From the NCBI GenBank assembly GCA_034387635.1, contig JAOANU010000007.1:930001-994000 (forward strand): a DNA stretch of 64,000 nt. The letters are read 5' to 3'. The translations under genes were made by a program, and so were the position numbers. Under the pieces are notes generated by a model. It searched no databases, was not told the DNA's origin, and worked only from the letters and a program-made list of their open reading frames with translations. Source of the DNA: Rhodosporidiobolus odoratus (Eukaryota; Basidiomycota; Microbotryomycetes; Sporidiobolales; Sporidiobolaceae). Below are positions 1 through 10,492 of this stretch, in pieces. Position 1 is the stretch's first letter; each line of letters begins with the position of its first letter.

Positions 1-314
1 TGGCACACCATTCTACTCTGTCTCATAATTTCGTACCAAAGACCGGAGAAAAGCTAGCAGCACCCACAGCAAAGTCTCTACAGGTTCCCTGTACCCTCAT
101 ACTGGGGAAAAGGAGGTAATTCTGCCAGACTGGAATACCGGTATCTGGGGTTTTACTGGGCCACGGTGTTGTCCAGCCATCGGAAAAAAAACCGGCCCGT
201 TTCCCGTGATGGCCTAAGTATGTATCAGCATGCTCATCTCTAGCTAAGATCTCAGCTACTATAGACCGGCAGCTTTCCACCTCACAGCAAGAAAACCGAA
301 TCTTACCATAAGTA
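1..314. other. No gene seen before the first mobile element
   Basis: Only short, uninformative open frames are present. The stretch ends at the TA dinucleotide (313-314) that serves as the left target duplication of the next element. Confidence 0.5.
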
Positions 315-1038
315 CAGTAGGGACACCCTATAAGGAACACATTGGTTTGAGGGATCTCTGTTCCTCACAGAGTGGCGTTCATCACAGAGGTCGACCTATA
401 CCCGATTGTAGCCCCTGCTCTGATCCCTCAACAATTTGTCTCTGTTCTTTGCTGGCTAGTGTACAGACCGAGACAAATGAGCTTGAAGTTGGGAAGGTTG
501 CATTTCACTGAATCCCAGTGGGTGAGGCGTAAGTGCAGAGAGAAAGGAAAGTCCGAGGTCGAGGTTTTGAACCCGCTCTAGGGACTTCTCGGTAGTGCCT
601 GCAAAGATGTCACAGCTTGAGTACAATGCTTGCAAGCCTTCAAGCATTGAGAAAAGGCAAACTATAGAAAACCCGAATGAAGTAAGGCATCCAAGACTCC
701 CCTTTCTTCCTCCCTCTCCTCCCAATCTAGTTCACTCTTCTTGGACTGTGCATGAATCGGAACGGCTAGTTGATATGGAGGCCAAAAAGCGGACCCAGCC
801 ACGGTGAAAGTGGATCCACCGTCTACTAACTGTACTATTGCTTTAGAACATGCAAAAGGTCAGTTTGGACCGTGTCATACTGGTGCTAGTATGACAAACT
901 CTTGTCCCCTACAGCTGTTTGTTCCCTATCGGGCTCTTTTTGATCCTGGCACCATACAAAGGGCATGAGCAAATGACTTTCTTGTTCTGACAGAGTGGAA
1001 TTTCTGATAGCGATGGTTGTCATAGAGGGTCCCTACTG
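315..1038. mobile_element. Non-autonomous Tc1/mariner-like (pogo-type) miniature element
   Basis: The two ends are imperfect inverted repeats: the left end reads CAGTAGGGACACCCTATAAG and the right end, read on the minus strand, begins CAGTAGGGACCCTCTATGAC. Both are flanked by TA (313-314 and 1039-1040), the target duplication of Tc1/mariner transposons. The 724-bp interior has no transposase frame, so it would move only in trans. Parts of it recur elsewhere: 315-470 matches 33657-33810, about 481-552 matches 47640-47714, and about 887-1038 matches 56205-56363. A diverged left end lies at 63835. The boundaries come directly from the sequence; the superfamily follows from the TA duplication and end sequence. 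Confidence 0.75.
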
Positions 1039-1146
1039 TACTGCGCACCGTCTCACAACTCCTCCGAGTACGGTGGTACAGCAATGCTATGACACGGTAA
1101 CAGAAGGATAGGAACAACTTGGGGAAGGTAGAGACTGTCCAAAGAA

Positions 1147-2542
1147 GTGAAGGAGAACAAAAGCCAAAGCAGAGTGAAGCAATCGAGGGAAATCCAGGAA
1201 TCCCACCACTTCGACCTTCCCGAATGTCAACTCCTACTCAAGTTCAATGCTCACCCTGAACTTCTCTCGCAACCAACAAAGCTACGGTTGATTTTTGTCG
1301 GAAGAGAGCAAGTCAGAGAGTCCAAGGAGCACATTGGAGAATTTCAAGCTCGGCTGCAGCTGAGATTGAACGTACACCGGTTTTTCCACGCTCCTTGCAC
1401 TCTTACACTTGAGATACAGTTTCCGTCAGCATGGGGCGATCAAAAGGCGGGATATGCAATCACTTTGTTTACCTTGAAGAAAACCTTGCAATTGCTGGCC
1501 GTCCGAAGGCCCCGTGCAGGGCTAACAGCTCACTGGGCAAAGACCAAAAAGGCAATCGAGACAATTGAATCCGGCAAGTTCTGGAAAAGAACACGGGAGC
1601 TTGTTAGTCTCCTTGATCCGCTCGCGGTCACAGGCAATGTTGCCCAGGTGACAGCCTGTTGTATTGACGGCCAAGTCTTCCTCCTCTTTGGCCGCCTCTT
1701 CCTTCAGTACTGCACCATCCACGGCTCAGCCTCCTCTGAACCCTCTGCCAAAACGGCGGCCAAGTTTGTCCTCGCTTCACTCAAGAAGCGAAGGGAAGCG
1801 GCTGATCAAGAGATCCTCATTGTTGCCGCCATCCTCAACCCCTTCTCTGGCCGTCACCATCACGCCTTTCTTGCCCTTGCCCTTCAATGGGCTGGTAACG
1901 GGCTGACCTCACTTTTCAAGCGTGCATATGCCCGATTTTTCTATAAGGGGGAACTTCTCCACATACCAGGGAGTTGTTTGACCGTTGGGAGGAGTACTGC
2001 AGCTCCATCAAGTCCTCAAGCACCGCTCTGCTGGAATTGAGGAATTTTGCCGGCAAGTCATCTCCTCCAAGCGCTCACCCACTCCCCTCCAGATGTGGAA
2101 GCTCAATGTTGAGACTGTTGAAGAGCATCCCATGGCCCACCTTGTGCGTCACGTGCTTGACGTCCTCCCTAACACCGCCACCAATAAGCGGGTTTTTTCC
2201 GCTTGGAACCTCATCCACACCAAGACCTGCAAGTGACTCGGGCATGGGCTTGTCATGGATGCGGTCTGCTTGTGTGCACACCTCCTCTCTGATCCCCCCA
2301 AGCAGCGGACCAAGCGCAGCATTGCCACTGTCCCCACTTCCGGTACCGACAGTCTCTCCACCCGCTCCACCGTTGCTGCCACCACGGTCAACACAGTCGT
2401 TGGAATTGACAACCTCCTCAATGGTGGCATGGGATTTGCAGCGGCCGCCCGGGAGATGTCCAAGGACCAGATTCAAGAAGAGGAGAAGACGTACAATGAG
2501 GATGATGTGGCAGACCTTGGTTTTGTGGAAGTTGATGCTTGA
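1147..2542 (+). pseudogene. hAT-superfamily transposase, decayed
   Basis: The frame 1147-2040 resembles the catalytic/helical region of basidiomycete hAT transposases: a block FWKRTRELVSLLDPL, then an AADQEILIVAAILNP segment followed by an RAYARFF block. The conserved C-terminal dimerisation region (hATC) continues in another frame at about 2100-2236, with LVRHVLDVLPNTATNKRVFS and a following IHTKTC where family members have the motif ending in HSK. A tail in a third frame (2255-2542) is acidic. The frame changes mean no intact transposase can be made. No zinc-finger BED domain is seen upstream. hAT-type miniature elements with 8-bp duplications lie nearby at 4872 and 6261, but their terminal sequence was not found around this gene, so a mobilising link is only a guess. 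Confidence 0.75.
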
Positions 2543-3761
2543 GCAAATCTTCCTCAGGGACAAAGGCGCACTCAAGGCGTTGGAGCAGAGTACTAACGGA
2601 GTGTGGGAGGAGGGAGAAGCGGTGACAAGGCGGAAGGAAAAGAGGTTGGAGGGTCTGAGCAATGAAGCGCGTCCGGCGGAGGAGGTAGAGCTGGGAAAGC
2701 GCAGTCGAGAGCCTGACATAGACTTAGAAGCAGAGGAAGCAAGGAGGACAACAAGGAAGATGAGGTGTGGCAGGATGTCGCGCTCGCTTTCGATGCAGAG
2801 TGAAGTCAAGTAACCATTTGTACACAACTGTATTAACAACTCAAGTATGTCTTCCTACCTATTACAACCGTAGGAAATGGTAGGAATAGGTAGGAACCGT
2901 TCGAAACAGGTTGTTTCTGGCCAACAAAAGTCGCAATCACTTGTACCTACTTCCTACCAGGTAATCACCAATACTGGTCCACGTTCTGATCATGAGTGGG
3001 CCCCACAGCTTCATTATTGGCAGTATCACACAATCTCAATCAGGACTCATCACTGTACAGCTGAACACTGTTCTAGGCACTTGTACATGTATTGCTTGAC
3101 ATCAGATGCATGAGACTTGGCTGACAAAGTGCAAAGACTGTCACCCCTTGCTACAACCAAGCTGGGCAACTACAGGCGGTAACAGGGGACACCACACTCT
3201 GCAGCCTAATTGCAGCCATTGATCAGCAGTTCATATGCACTGTGGGGCATCGAAAGCTATCATTTGATGTGCTTGGCCTGGTTGTTGGTTCTTCGAGGTG
3301 CTGATCTCAGCACACTGCTAGACTGCAGAAATTCGAGGCTTGGCTTTACATTCAAGGCATGGCCATTCATGAGTATGGCTTGCTGCTTGAAAGAACGATC
3401 ATACAACGGGATCATGGTGCAGCAATGTCACCGGGTTCTCCCCCAAGCTGGTCTCAAGTCATGCACATATATCTCGTGAGGCAAGTCCTGTGTAGTTTGC
3501 CTACTGTAAGGTATCTCTCCCTTAAGACCCCTTAGCAGCTATGTTGTGCTACACTTCTAAGGCCCACGCTGAATCAGATGGCCTGCCAGAGCACTCTATC
3601 AGCACTTTATCCTCTCTGGGTTCGAGCTAGCAAGGCGACAAACACTGTTGCCTTTCACCTGCCTGCAGGATCTGTCAGAGCTGCTCCATGACTCGATCAG
3701 ACTGCTATGTACCAAACTTGCTGATCCATCAGGTTCTCAGGCACACAGTCTACCAGACCTG
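2543..3761. other. Intergenic; short GGTAGGAA-type repeats
   Basis: The stretch 2850-2965 carries several direct and inverted copies of GTAGGAA / TTCCTAC, the kind of subterminal repeat often found near hAT transposon ends. The rest has no supported gene or RNA. Confidence 0.3.
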
Positions 3762-3865
3762 AGGCGGCAGATTAAGTTAATCTGACCTGCTCATAGTAGG
3801 GCTGCTTTGCAGTCATGATTCCTGCTGCAGCAATGCATCGAGGGTTCGAACCCCTCTCTGAGCAT
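3762..3865 (+). repeat. tRNA-Leu-derived repeat, copy 1 (good 3' half)
   Basis: The 3' end has a perfect T-arm and B box (GAGGGTTCGAACCCCTC) followed by TCTGAGCA, which would pair with a GCTCAGA acceptor stem. The 5' end carries an anticodon-stem-like CAGATTAAG but no recognisable D-arm. About 60 bases separate the anticodon-like arm from the T-arm, far longer than a leucine variable arm. The same insert is shared with the inverted copy at 8281-8395. It is more likely a tRNA-derived repeat or pseudogene than a working tRNA gene. Confidence 0.5.
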
Positions 3866-4871
3866 CTATTTATCTCTTTTGTCTCCTATAGACATGCTTG
3901 TGATTGGCTTATTTTGCGTACAGGGTAAACCATTCCCTCTATGCCAACCTTGAGGTGCCCTTCGAAGTCTTCTGCTGTGCGTGCTACCATGTACACTACC
4001 TGTGGCCATTAGCCCTGTGCCTCTGGTGGATGCACCCTCCTCTAGCCCGATCCATGTCAGCATTTTGCAGTAAATCTTCTGACTTGCCGTCCTATTCTAC
4101 ATTCAGCCATGTGTTTGCCATGTGCCAAATTACTTGTAGAACCCCTCTGTAGAAAGGACAAAGGGATATTGCCACAAAGACGGCATCTTCCCATGCACAA
4201 GTACAAGTGAGAGAACAGAAAAGAGGAGATTCTTCTCTCCTTCTCAAGCATTGCCCAGCTGCTAGCTCTATTTCACTTCCAGCCTGCCAACATCCCCTGA
4301 CTGCACCAGAGCATGAATGGAAACACGAGGCTTGTGAAGGGTGCTCACCCTCAAGCTGCGAGCGAGTCTTGCAAGGAGTGCTCACCGTCAAGCTGCGAGT
4401 GAGTCTTGCGCTGGAAAGAGGAGCCCGGTCAGCCTTCCTCTCTTTCGGGAGCAGACTGGGGTGTTTCTTCCTATAGCCCCTCTATCCTAGCAGCTTGACT
4501 CAGACGGAATGTGCGAGACAAATTTTTGTGTGTTCTGGCATCTGTCAGAGAAGCATTTCTGACTAAAGGGTACAGCCCATGCCATGTTTTTACACATTCC
4601 AAAATTTGCTCTGACCTTGCCTTTCTCCCATGCCTGGTGTGCAGGCATGGGAGCAATCTCTTCACAACGGGGTTCTTCTTGGCCTGCCTTGCAATGTGGA
4701 CTCTGCCTCTCTGCCTGGTGACGCTACAGCCTCTGCTACTGTGTGCAACAGGGTCTGACCTAGTTAAGCATAATAATGCTCATCTCATCAGCACAAGGCT
4801 GGGGAAAAGGACACAAGATACTTCACTCTGCCACATGTACCATGCACACCCTGATGGCTGACCTTCTCAAC
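3866..4871. other. No supported gene
   Basis: Short open frames on both strands show no family resemblance or splice pattern. A copy of the recurring TTGAGAAGGTCA motif (minus strand, 4859-4870) lies just left of the next miniature element. Confidence 0.4.
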
Positions 4872-5445
4872 TAGAGAATGCATCCGACAAGAGTCGGGGA
4901 TCTTCGGGGTCAGGGTGCCGGTCTCCGACACGGTTCGGGGATTGGAGAGCCGACCCCGACATGGATGCCGAAATGGAGAGCTGGTTTCACGACTTCTCCC
5001 TGAACTGCCATATGCATTCTCTGCTGTGTGAGTGTTGTGCAAGTAGATAATGGACGTTTTGACCCTCCCAGCAACCTCTGGCCAGTCTGAGAGTGCGTCT
5101 ACGGACCCGCAAGTGACTCCGCGGACAGCAAAGGGACCGCAGATGACCTTCCTAGGTAGTTCTTTGTTAGGTTAACGTCTTGTCTCTCTTCTGTAGCTGT
5201 TCTTGGGTCTCTTGCAAATGATGGCTTCCTTCGCCTCCACGCTTTGCTGCTCACGTTGGTTTTCTGGGAGCAGAAAGACACTGTTTCACCTTTTTCCCGA
5301 CTTTTCCAACATGTCGGGCCGATTGCCGACACTTCCGGGAATCAGGAGCCCGCTCCCCGACCTTTCCCCTGACCGACGGATCACCCCCCCGAAAAGCCCG
5401 ACATCCCGAATTGTCGGCGGTCTGGGAGTTGGTGAGCATTCTCTA
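4872..5445. mobile_element. hAT-type miniature element, copy 1
   Basis: The ends are a 10-bp perfect inverted repeat, TAGAGAATGC, which fits the hAT end consensus YARNG. The flanking 8 bases TTCTCAAC (4864-4871 and 5446-5453) are identical, the 8-bp target duplication expected of hAT elements. The 574-bp interior is rich in CCGAC/GTCGG and CGGGG runs and carries no transposase. It is about 90% alike by eye to the copy at 6261-6833. Confidence 0.85.
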
Positions 5446-6260
5446 TTCTCAACTGACCTGTTCTCCCAGCTCTCCTCCCCCGCTGTCTCAAGCTATGGGA
5501 GATGGTCTCGAATGCCATGTGCTTCAGCTGATGTGACAGACATGGATGTACAGCGAACAAAGCAAGCCAGCGGTCCCTTTTTCTTGGCTTTCTTGCCTGC
5601 TTAGCCAGTGATCTCAACCTGCAGCATGAGTCAGTCCAAGCCCAGCCAGTACCAAAGGCCCGACCTGACTCACAGTCACTTACCTTTGGGCACATGATAC
5701 ATAGCAGGCTTCCCCGCTGTAGCAACCACCGATGTCGAACCGAGATGGGAGACCAGGGTTGCTGCAGGAGAAGGGTCGAGGAAGTTTCCGAGCTGAGCGA
5801 GGCCGGGCGAGACACAAGAACAGTGAACTGATCTGTATTCTCAGAAGAAACTGGGAGAAGGGAATGTAGCGCTGAAGCTAAAACCAGAGAACGAGATGAG
5901 CTACAAGAGGTCCGGTTGAGTGATCCATCTACACTTCAGTCCGCGGCGATTAGAATATAGGTAATCGTCTGTACTAGTGATAGATGGTCAACGGGAGTCA
6001 TCGTAGTAGGTTAAGGAGGAAAGGAGACTTAGCAGCGAATTCAGGTCTTAAGTCGACGTGTAAGGAGAGGTTTCCTTACACCCGCTATAGCTCATCTTAC
6101 CTGCCCAGTGTCCAGGATGTTCTTTTCACTTGTTCTCTTAGGCCACATGCAGTGGCTACGTCAAGCCAGGGTAGCTGAGGCAGCTCTGTAAAGCAACAAG
6201 GCTCAGAGGACTCAGACCATGTAGTACTTGTTCTGCCAAATCTTGTACATTGCCTGCTGC
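5446..6260. other. Spacer between two hAT miniature elements; no supported gene
   Basis: An open frame on the minus strand (5381-5815) shows no recognisable domain and runs partly into the miniature element, so I do not call it a gene. Confidence 0.4.
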
Positions 6261-6833
6261 TAAAGAATGCATCCGACAAAAGTCGGGGATCTTCGGGGTC
6301 GGGGCGCCGGTCTCCGACACAGTTCAGGAATTAGAGAGCCGACCCCGACATGGATGCCGAAATGGAGAGCTGGTTTCACGACTTCTCCCTGAACTGCCAT
6401 ATGCATTCTCTGCTGTGTGAGTGTTGTGCAAGTAGATAATGGGGGTTTTGACCCTCCCAGCAACCTCTGGCCAGTCTGAGAGTGCGTCTACGGACCCGCA
6501 AGTGACTCCGCGGACAGCAAAGGGACCGCAGATGACCTTCCTAGGTAGTTCTTTGTTAGGTTAACGTCTTGTCTCTCTTCTGTAGCTGTTCTTGGGTCTC
6601 TTGCAAATGATGGCTTCCTTCGCCTCCACGCTCTGCTGCTCACGTTGATTTTCTGCGAGCAGAAAGCCACTGTTTCACCTTTTTCCCAACTTTGCCAACA
6701 TGTCGGGCCGATTGCCGGCAATTCCGGGGATCGGCTTCCCGGCGCCCGATCTTTCCCCCGACCAGCGGATCAGCCTCTGAGAAGCCTGAAGTTCCAAGCT
6801 GTCGGCGGGTCGGGGGTTGATGAGCATTCTCCA
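6261..6833. mobile_element. hAT-type miniature element, copy 2
   Basis: This 573-bp element has the same interior as the copy at 4872. Its ends are TAAAGAATGC and, on the minus strand, TGGAGAATGC, each one or two bases off the TAGAGAATGC of copy 1. The flanks are CCTGCTGC (6253-6260) and CCTGCCGC (6834-6841), an 8-bp target duplication with one mismatch. Diverged ends and flanks suggest it is older than copy 1. Confidence 0.8.
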
Positions 6834-7326
6834 CCTGCCGCTGTAGCCTGGTGCACTTCACAACAAGTATTCTCGGGGTCAACAGCCCAGTCCTGGCAAG
6901 GCTTGAAGTTGGCACCATTGCTCGTTGGCATCTCTCCAGGTTAAAATGATGCAAAAAGGGATGGAAGGGAGACAGAACCAGAGAAACAATGGACACAGCA
7001 GGGAAACAGAGATAAGAGGCAAACATAAACACCTCTTTCGCCTCTCCAATCAACACAGAGAGTAAGACCCAAGTAGCACTTGCATTACCACTCAGGAGTC
7101 AGAACAAGTTGCTGCAAGCTACCGTTTGCAAAGTAGACACTGTCGGTGGGACAGCTGACCATGTGCCAAAGAATGCAAAACTGCTGCTTCACCAGAGGCT
7201 TTGGATCAGCAGCCAATGCCTTTGATTGCTCCATTATCACAAGCTGCACATCTTTGGCTGCCTTCCTAAGAGACTCGTAGGCCCACTTCTGCCACACCTC
7301 ATCAGTCTCAAGAGTCACATATAGAG
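6834..7326. other. No supported gene; one coding-like frame on the minus strand
   Basis: A minus-strand frame at 7085-7318 (TDEVWQKWAYESLRKAAKDV and onwards) has protein-like composition but no recognised domain. It stops right at the left end of the palindromic element at 7327, so it may be a host exon truncated by that insertion. Confidence 0.25.
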
Positions 7327-7956
7327 CAAGGGGCCGGTTAACCTGGCGCCCCGGTTACCGGCCCCGCAGGGAGTTTTGACCACCTTTTGGCCAACCGGCA
7401 CCATCGGCGCCCGGTGCTCGGTTTTTTCCGGTTACCGGGGGCCCATGGGGCCAAAAATGGGGTTTGAAGGCTGGCAAGGTATACCCAGCTATCTGTCACT
7501 ATACCTTAGAGCCATGTATTGCTTTCTCCAGTCCAAGGAGCTTGTGACCAGGGCCCAGAAGGGCCTAGCTACCTGGATATATAGCATTAATGCAATGCAA
7601 GAAGGCCTGTTTGCAAGCCTGTGCAGACAGCTCATAAGCACTAAGCTGTTCGGCAGAAACCGAAAGTCAACCTTCCCAACTGAGATTGGGTGTGATGTTC
7701 CGCTGATACACGCTTTCTCAGTTGGCAGGAGGTGTAGTTGCCCCGCTAGGCTACAGTGATCAGTCCAGTTGAGCCCTTGTGGACTGTCAGAAACAGCAAA
7801 AAACTGAGGCAGCCACCCGGTAACCTGCCAAATGACCGGCACTTTGCTCAAACATGCCTACCTGCACCGGGGATAAAAGCGGGCCCGGTCACCGGGTGGC
7901 TGTGCACCAGTTATTGTGGCCGGTGAGCCGGTTGCACCCGGTTTACTGGCCCCATG
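7327..7956. mobile_element. Palindrome-ended element, possibly hAT-like
   Basis: The left end reads CAAGGGGCCGGTTAACC and the right end, on the minus strand, CATGGGGCCAGTAAACCGG. Both terminal 100-base blocks are packed with CCGGTTACCGG-type palindromes and are extremely GC-rich compared with the core. The YARNG-like CAAGG end suggests hAT, but I found no matching 8-bp flanks. No transposase is encoded. Confidence 0.5.
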
Positions 7957-8280
7957 TCCTAAGCCGAAGTGTTTTGAGGGATGTGGGGTATACCATGAGC
8001 GGCTCAGAGTAACAGCCAGTATAGCACACAGGACAGTTGATCCGTAAGCATCGCTGTATGTACACACTGTGCAAGGCTTGTTGCATGCTTGCTAGTGGCT
8101 GGCATGACGCACCTGCAGAGGAACGATTGACCTTCTCAAGCTGGAGTTTCTTTTCTGTCAACATGCGTACTCCCTCTGGGAGGGGGCCACCACAGCAGCA
8201 GCTGTGCAAGACCTCTTCTGTATGGCAGCTCGATAGCGGCTCAGCTGCTGCCAGACTAGCACGGCTCACACGGTCACAAC
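7957..8280. other. No supported gene
   Basis: A minus-strand frame (7943-8269) has no family signature. A copy of the recurring motif, TTGACCTTCTCAA, lies at about 8127-8139. Confidence 0.4.
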
Positions 8281-8395
8281 CCTCGATGCATTGCTGCAGC
8301 AGGAATCATGACTGCAAAGCAGCCCTACTATGAGCAGGTCAGATCATCTTAAATCTGCCGCCTTAACCACTCGGCCATCTGAGCCAGGTGGCTCC
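8281..8395 (-). repeat. tRNA-Leu-derived repeat, copy 2 (good 5' half)
   Basis: Read on the minus strand this carries GCTCAGATGGCCGAGTGG, an acceptor-stem half plus a perfect A box (TGGCCGAGTGG), then a leucine-type D-arm and a loop TTAAGAT that would present an AAG anticodon. It then shares with copy 1 the long insert GATCTGACCTGCTCATAGTA and onwards. The T-arm region reads GAGGGTTGTGACC, so the B box is broken. Together the two copies look like halves of one tRNA-Leu-like unit, each decayed at the opposite end. Confidence 0.5.
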
Positions 8396-9713
8396 GCTGG
8401 CCACAGCTGATACTACATCCTGAAGTTGCAGTTGTGGAAATGTGGCTAGAACGGAGGCAATGTGCAACCCCTCAACATGTCTACACCCAGGGGGTTTGAA
8501 ACAAACATCTGCAATAGTGCTCAAGATAAATGCAAGCGCTCTGTCATCCGCCTCACTCTCTACCCTGGTCTAACACATACCCCCATTTTTTCCGAAGCCC
8601 GTCTTCATATTGCTGCCCATTTGTACACTGTTTGCCCACCGAGCATTTCCACCTCTTGGCATCCTGACACCAGGGATGGCAGGCTCTGGGTGCTCTAGGA
8701 CTTGTTTTGCAGTGAGCATCTGCAGAGCCTCAGCTGTTCAGAACACTTGATGCCTTTGGGGCCATTCAATAAGTGAGCTGTTTTACCAGATACTCATAGG
8801 TGACAGCGGCAAGGTGTACATTGTGAACATGAGGATAGGAGCTAGGAGCGCAGAGGTTGAAAGGAGATGAATAGGAGCGGCAAGCCGGGAGATTGGAAGT
8901 GAGCCCTGGAAGGCAGATTCCCCTTCTTGCTCTTGCGTCCTTGGATATTGCCCGCAACATGTTCCAAGAGTGGGATGGCAGGGTCGGTCAGGCAATTGAT
9001 TGGTGAGGCAGAAGTTTGCCGGGAAGCCGCGCTCTGCAGGTAGCGAAGCGCCACAGAGGAAGAGACCCCGGCAACAAGAGACTGGCTATTGACTAGCGAG
9101 CAGTATGATATGCAGTGCAATAATATAGGAGTCTTGCACAACAGCAAGGAACACCACAAAAAACAGACGGTACAGGTAACAAGAAGAAGGTGAACAGAAG
9201 AAACACCTCAACAGCAAACACTACAAGCGCTGATGCTGCCCATATGACCGGTAGGCTGTCTTGGCAACCATCTGTGCGGTGGATAGGCTGTCTGCAGCGG
9301 TCGCGAAACATTCGCCAGGCAGGCTCGAGATCCGTCCCATCGACCTTTCTCAACTCCCCTCTGAAGGAGCTGATACAATGCTTCTAAATCAGCCAGCCCG
9401 TCGAGCATGGTGCGCTCTGTCTCTTCCCTCTGCCGCTGCACGTGTTCCACTGCAGAATGAGTCGGGGAGGGGGTAGCAGTTCCTTCCGCTAGGCCTTTCC
9501 CTCTCTCCCTGGGGTCCGGGAGAGTGAGCTAGAGAGTGGTTAGATTGCAGCCTCTTTCCGTTCTGATTCTCCTAGATGTTCCCTTCCTCCTCTTCCTTCC
9601 TCTTCCTCTCCCTGACACACCGCGGCAGGAGCGGCGAAATTGGCAGTCAGAAGTGGTGGCAAAAGCGAGTAAGTGCCGGAATAGGCAAGGTGGCATAGTC
9701 AGTACCGAATCAG
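8396..9713. other. No supported gene
   Basis: Minus-strand frames at 9208-9450 contain a coding-like block (ETERTMLDGLADLEALYQLL) preceded by a possible acceptor, which could be an exon of the tentative gene at 9714-10007. I could not join them in a consistent reading frame. Confidence 0.3.
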
Positions 9714-10007
9714 TTAAAGGTTCAGGTGGAGATGGATGAAATGTGAATACACACCGGCGTCTGGTGAAAGCTTCACCATAAAAGGAAGATGCACATTGGG
9801 CACCTGGCTCGCAAGGTCGAGACAACACTGTTCTGCCTTCTCAAGCAAGCGCGGCACAATATTGAGGGTGCACTGTTGGTGCTCAAAGCAATATTTGCGT
9901 GCGATATTTGCGTGCCAGGCGGTGGAGGACGGAATGAACCGTGTCGATCCGAGGTGGTCGAAAACTGTTGAGCTCGATGGACCTGAGTCTTGCGTGCGAC
10001 GCTTCAT
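9714..10007 (-). CDS. Tentative small ORF, 97 aa, unknown
   Basis: An ATG at 10007 opens a 97-codon frame beginning MKRRTQDSGPSSSTVFDHLG, with a central leucine/cysteine-containing stretch (IVPRLLEKAEQCCLDLASQV). There is no recognised domain, signal peptide or membrane span. A GTGTGT donor near its 3' end suggests it could be the first exon of a longer gene continuing to the coding-like block at 9208-9450, but the phases do not match. It could equally be chance or a remnant of mobile DNA. Confidence 0.25.
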   Translation of the reverse strand: MKRRTQDSGPSSSTVFDHLGSTRFIPSSTAWHANIARKYCFEHQQCTLNIVPRLLEKAEQCCLDLASQVPNVHLPFMVKLSPDAGVYSHFIHLHLNL

Positions 10008-10492
10008 GGTGGTTGTTCGTTCTTGAGTCTTGCCATATAGCCTGAAGAGCGTGGATGAACCCAGTCAGTGTGCAGGCTACAAGCAGGAAGCAAGAAGAGG
10101 AAGGGCATCGTTCAGAAAGGCAAAGCTTACAGCTGCCCAGGGCCATGCCCAGTGCTGAATGACCTCTGCAGCCATTCACTGCTTTTTGAAACAGGCATGG
10201 ACGTCAGCACTGGCAAGCCTCCAGCGGAAGACAGCACAGAGATGGTGGGATTTTTTGTGGCTGTATGTCCAGATCATTCTGTTCACAGTGTTGGCAGCCC
10301 AGGTGCACAGGTCGTTATTGATAAGCTGACCTTGGGAGTGGAGCAATCTATCGTGATCTGATTCGGGAAGAACGACGGTAAGTGCACTCAGCGCAAGAAC
10401 GTCTTGTAGAGTTCCCTGCAGGCGACTAGGCAGTTAGCCCAGCAAGAGACAAGGCAGGAAAGAAGAGCGTACACAGTTTGTAGGGGAGAAAT

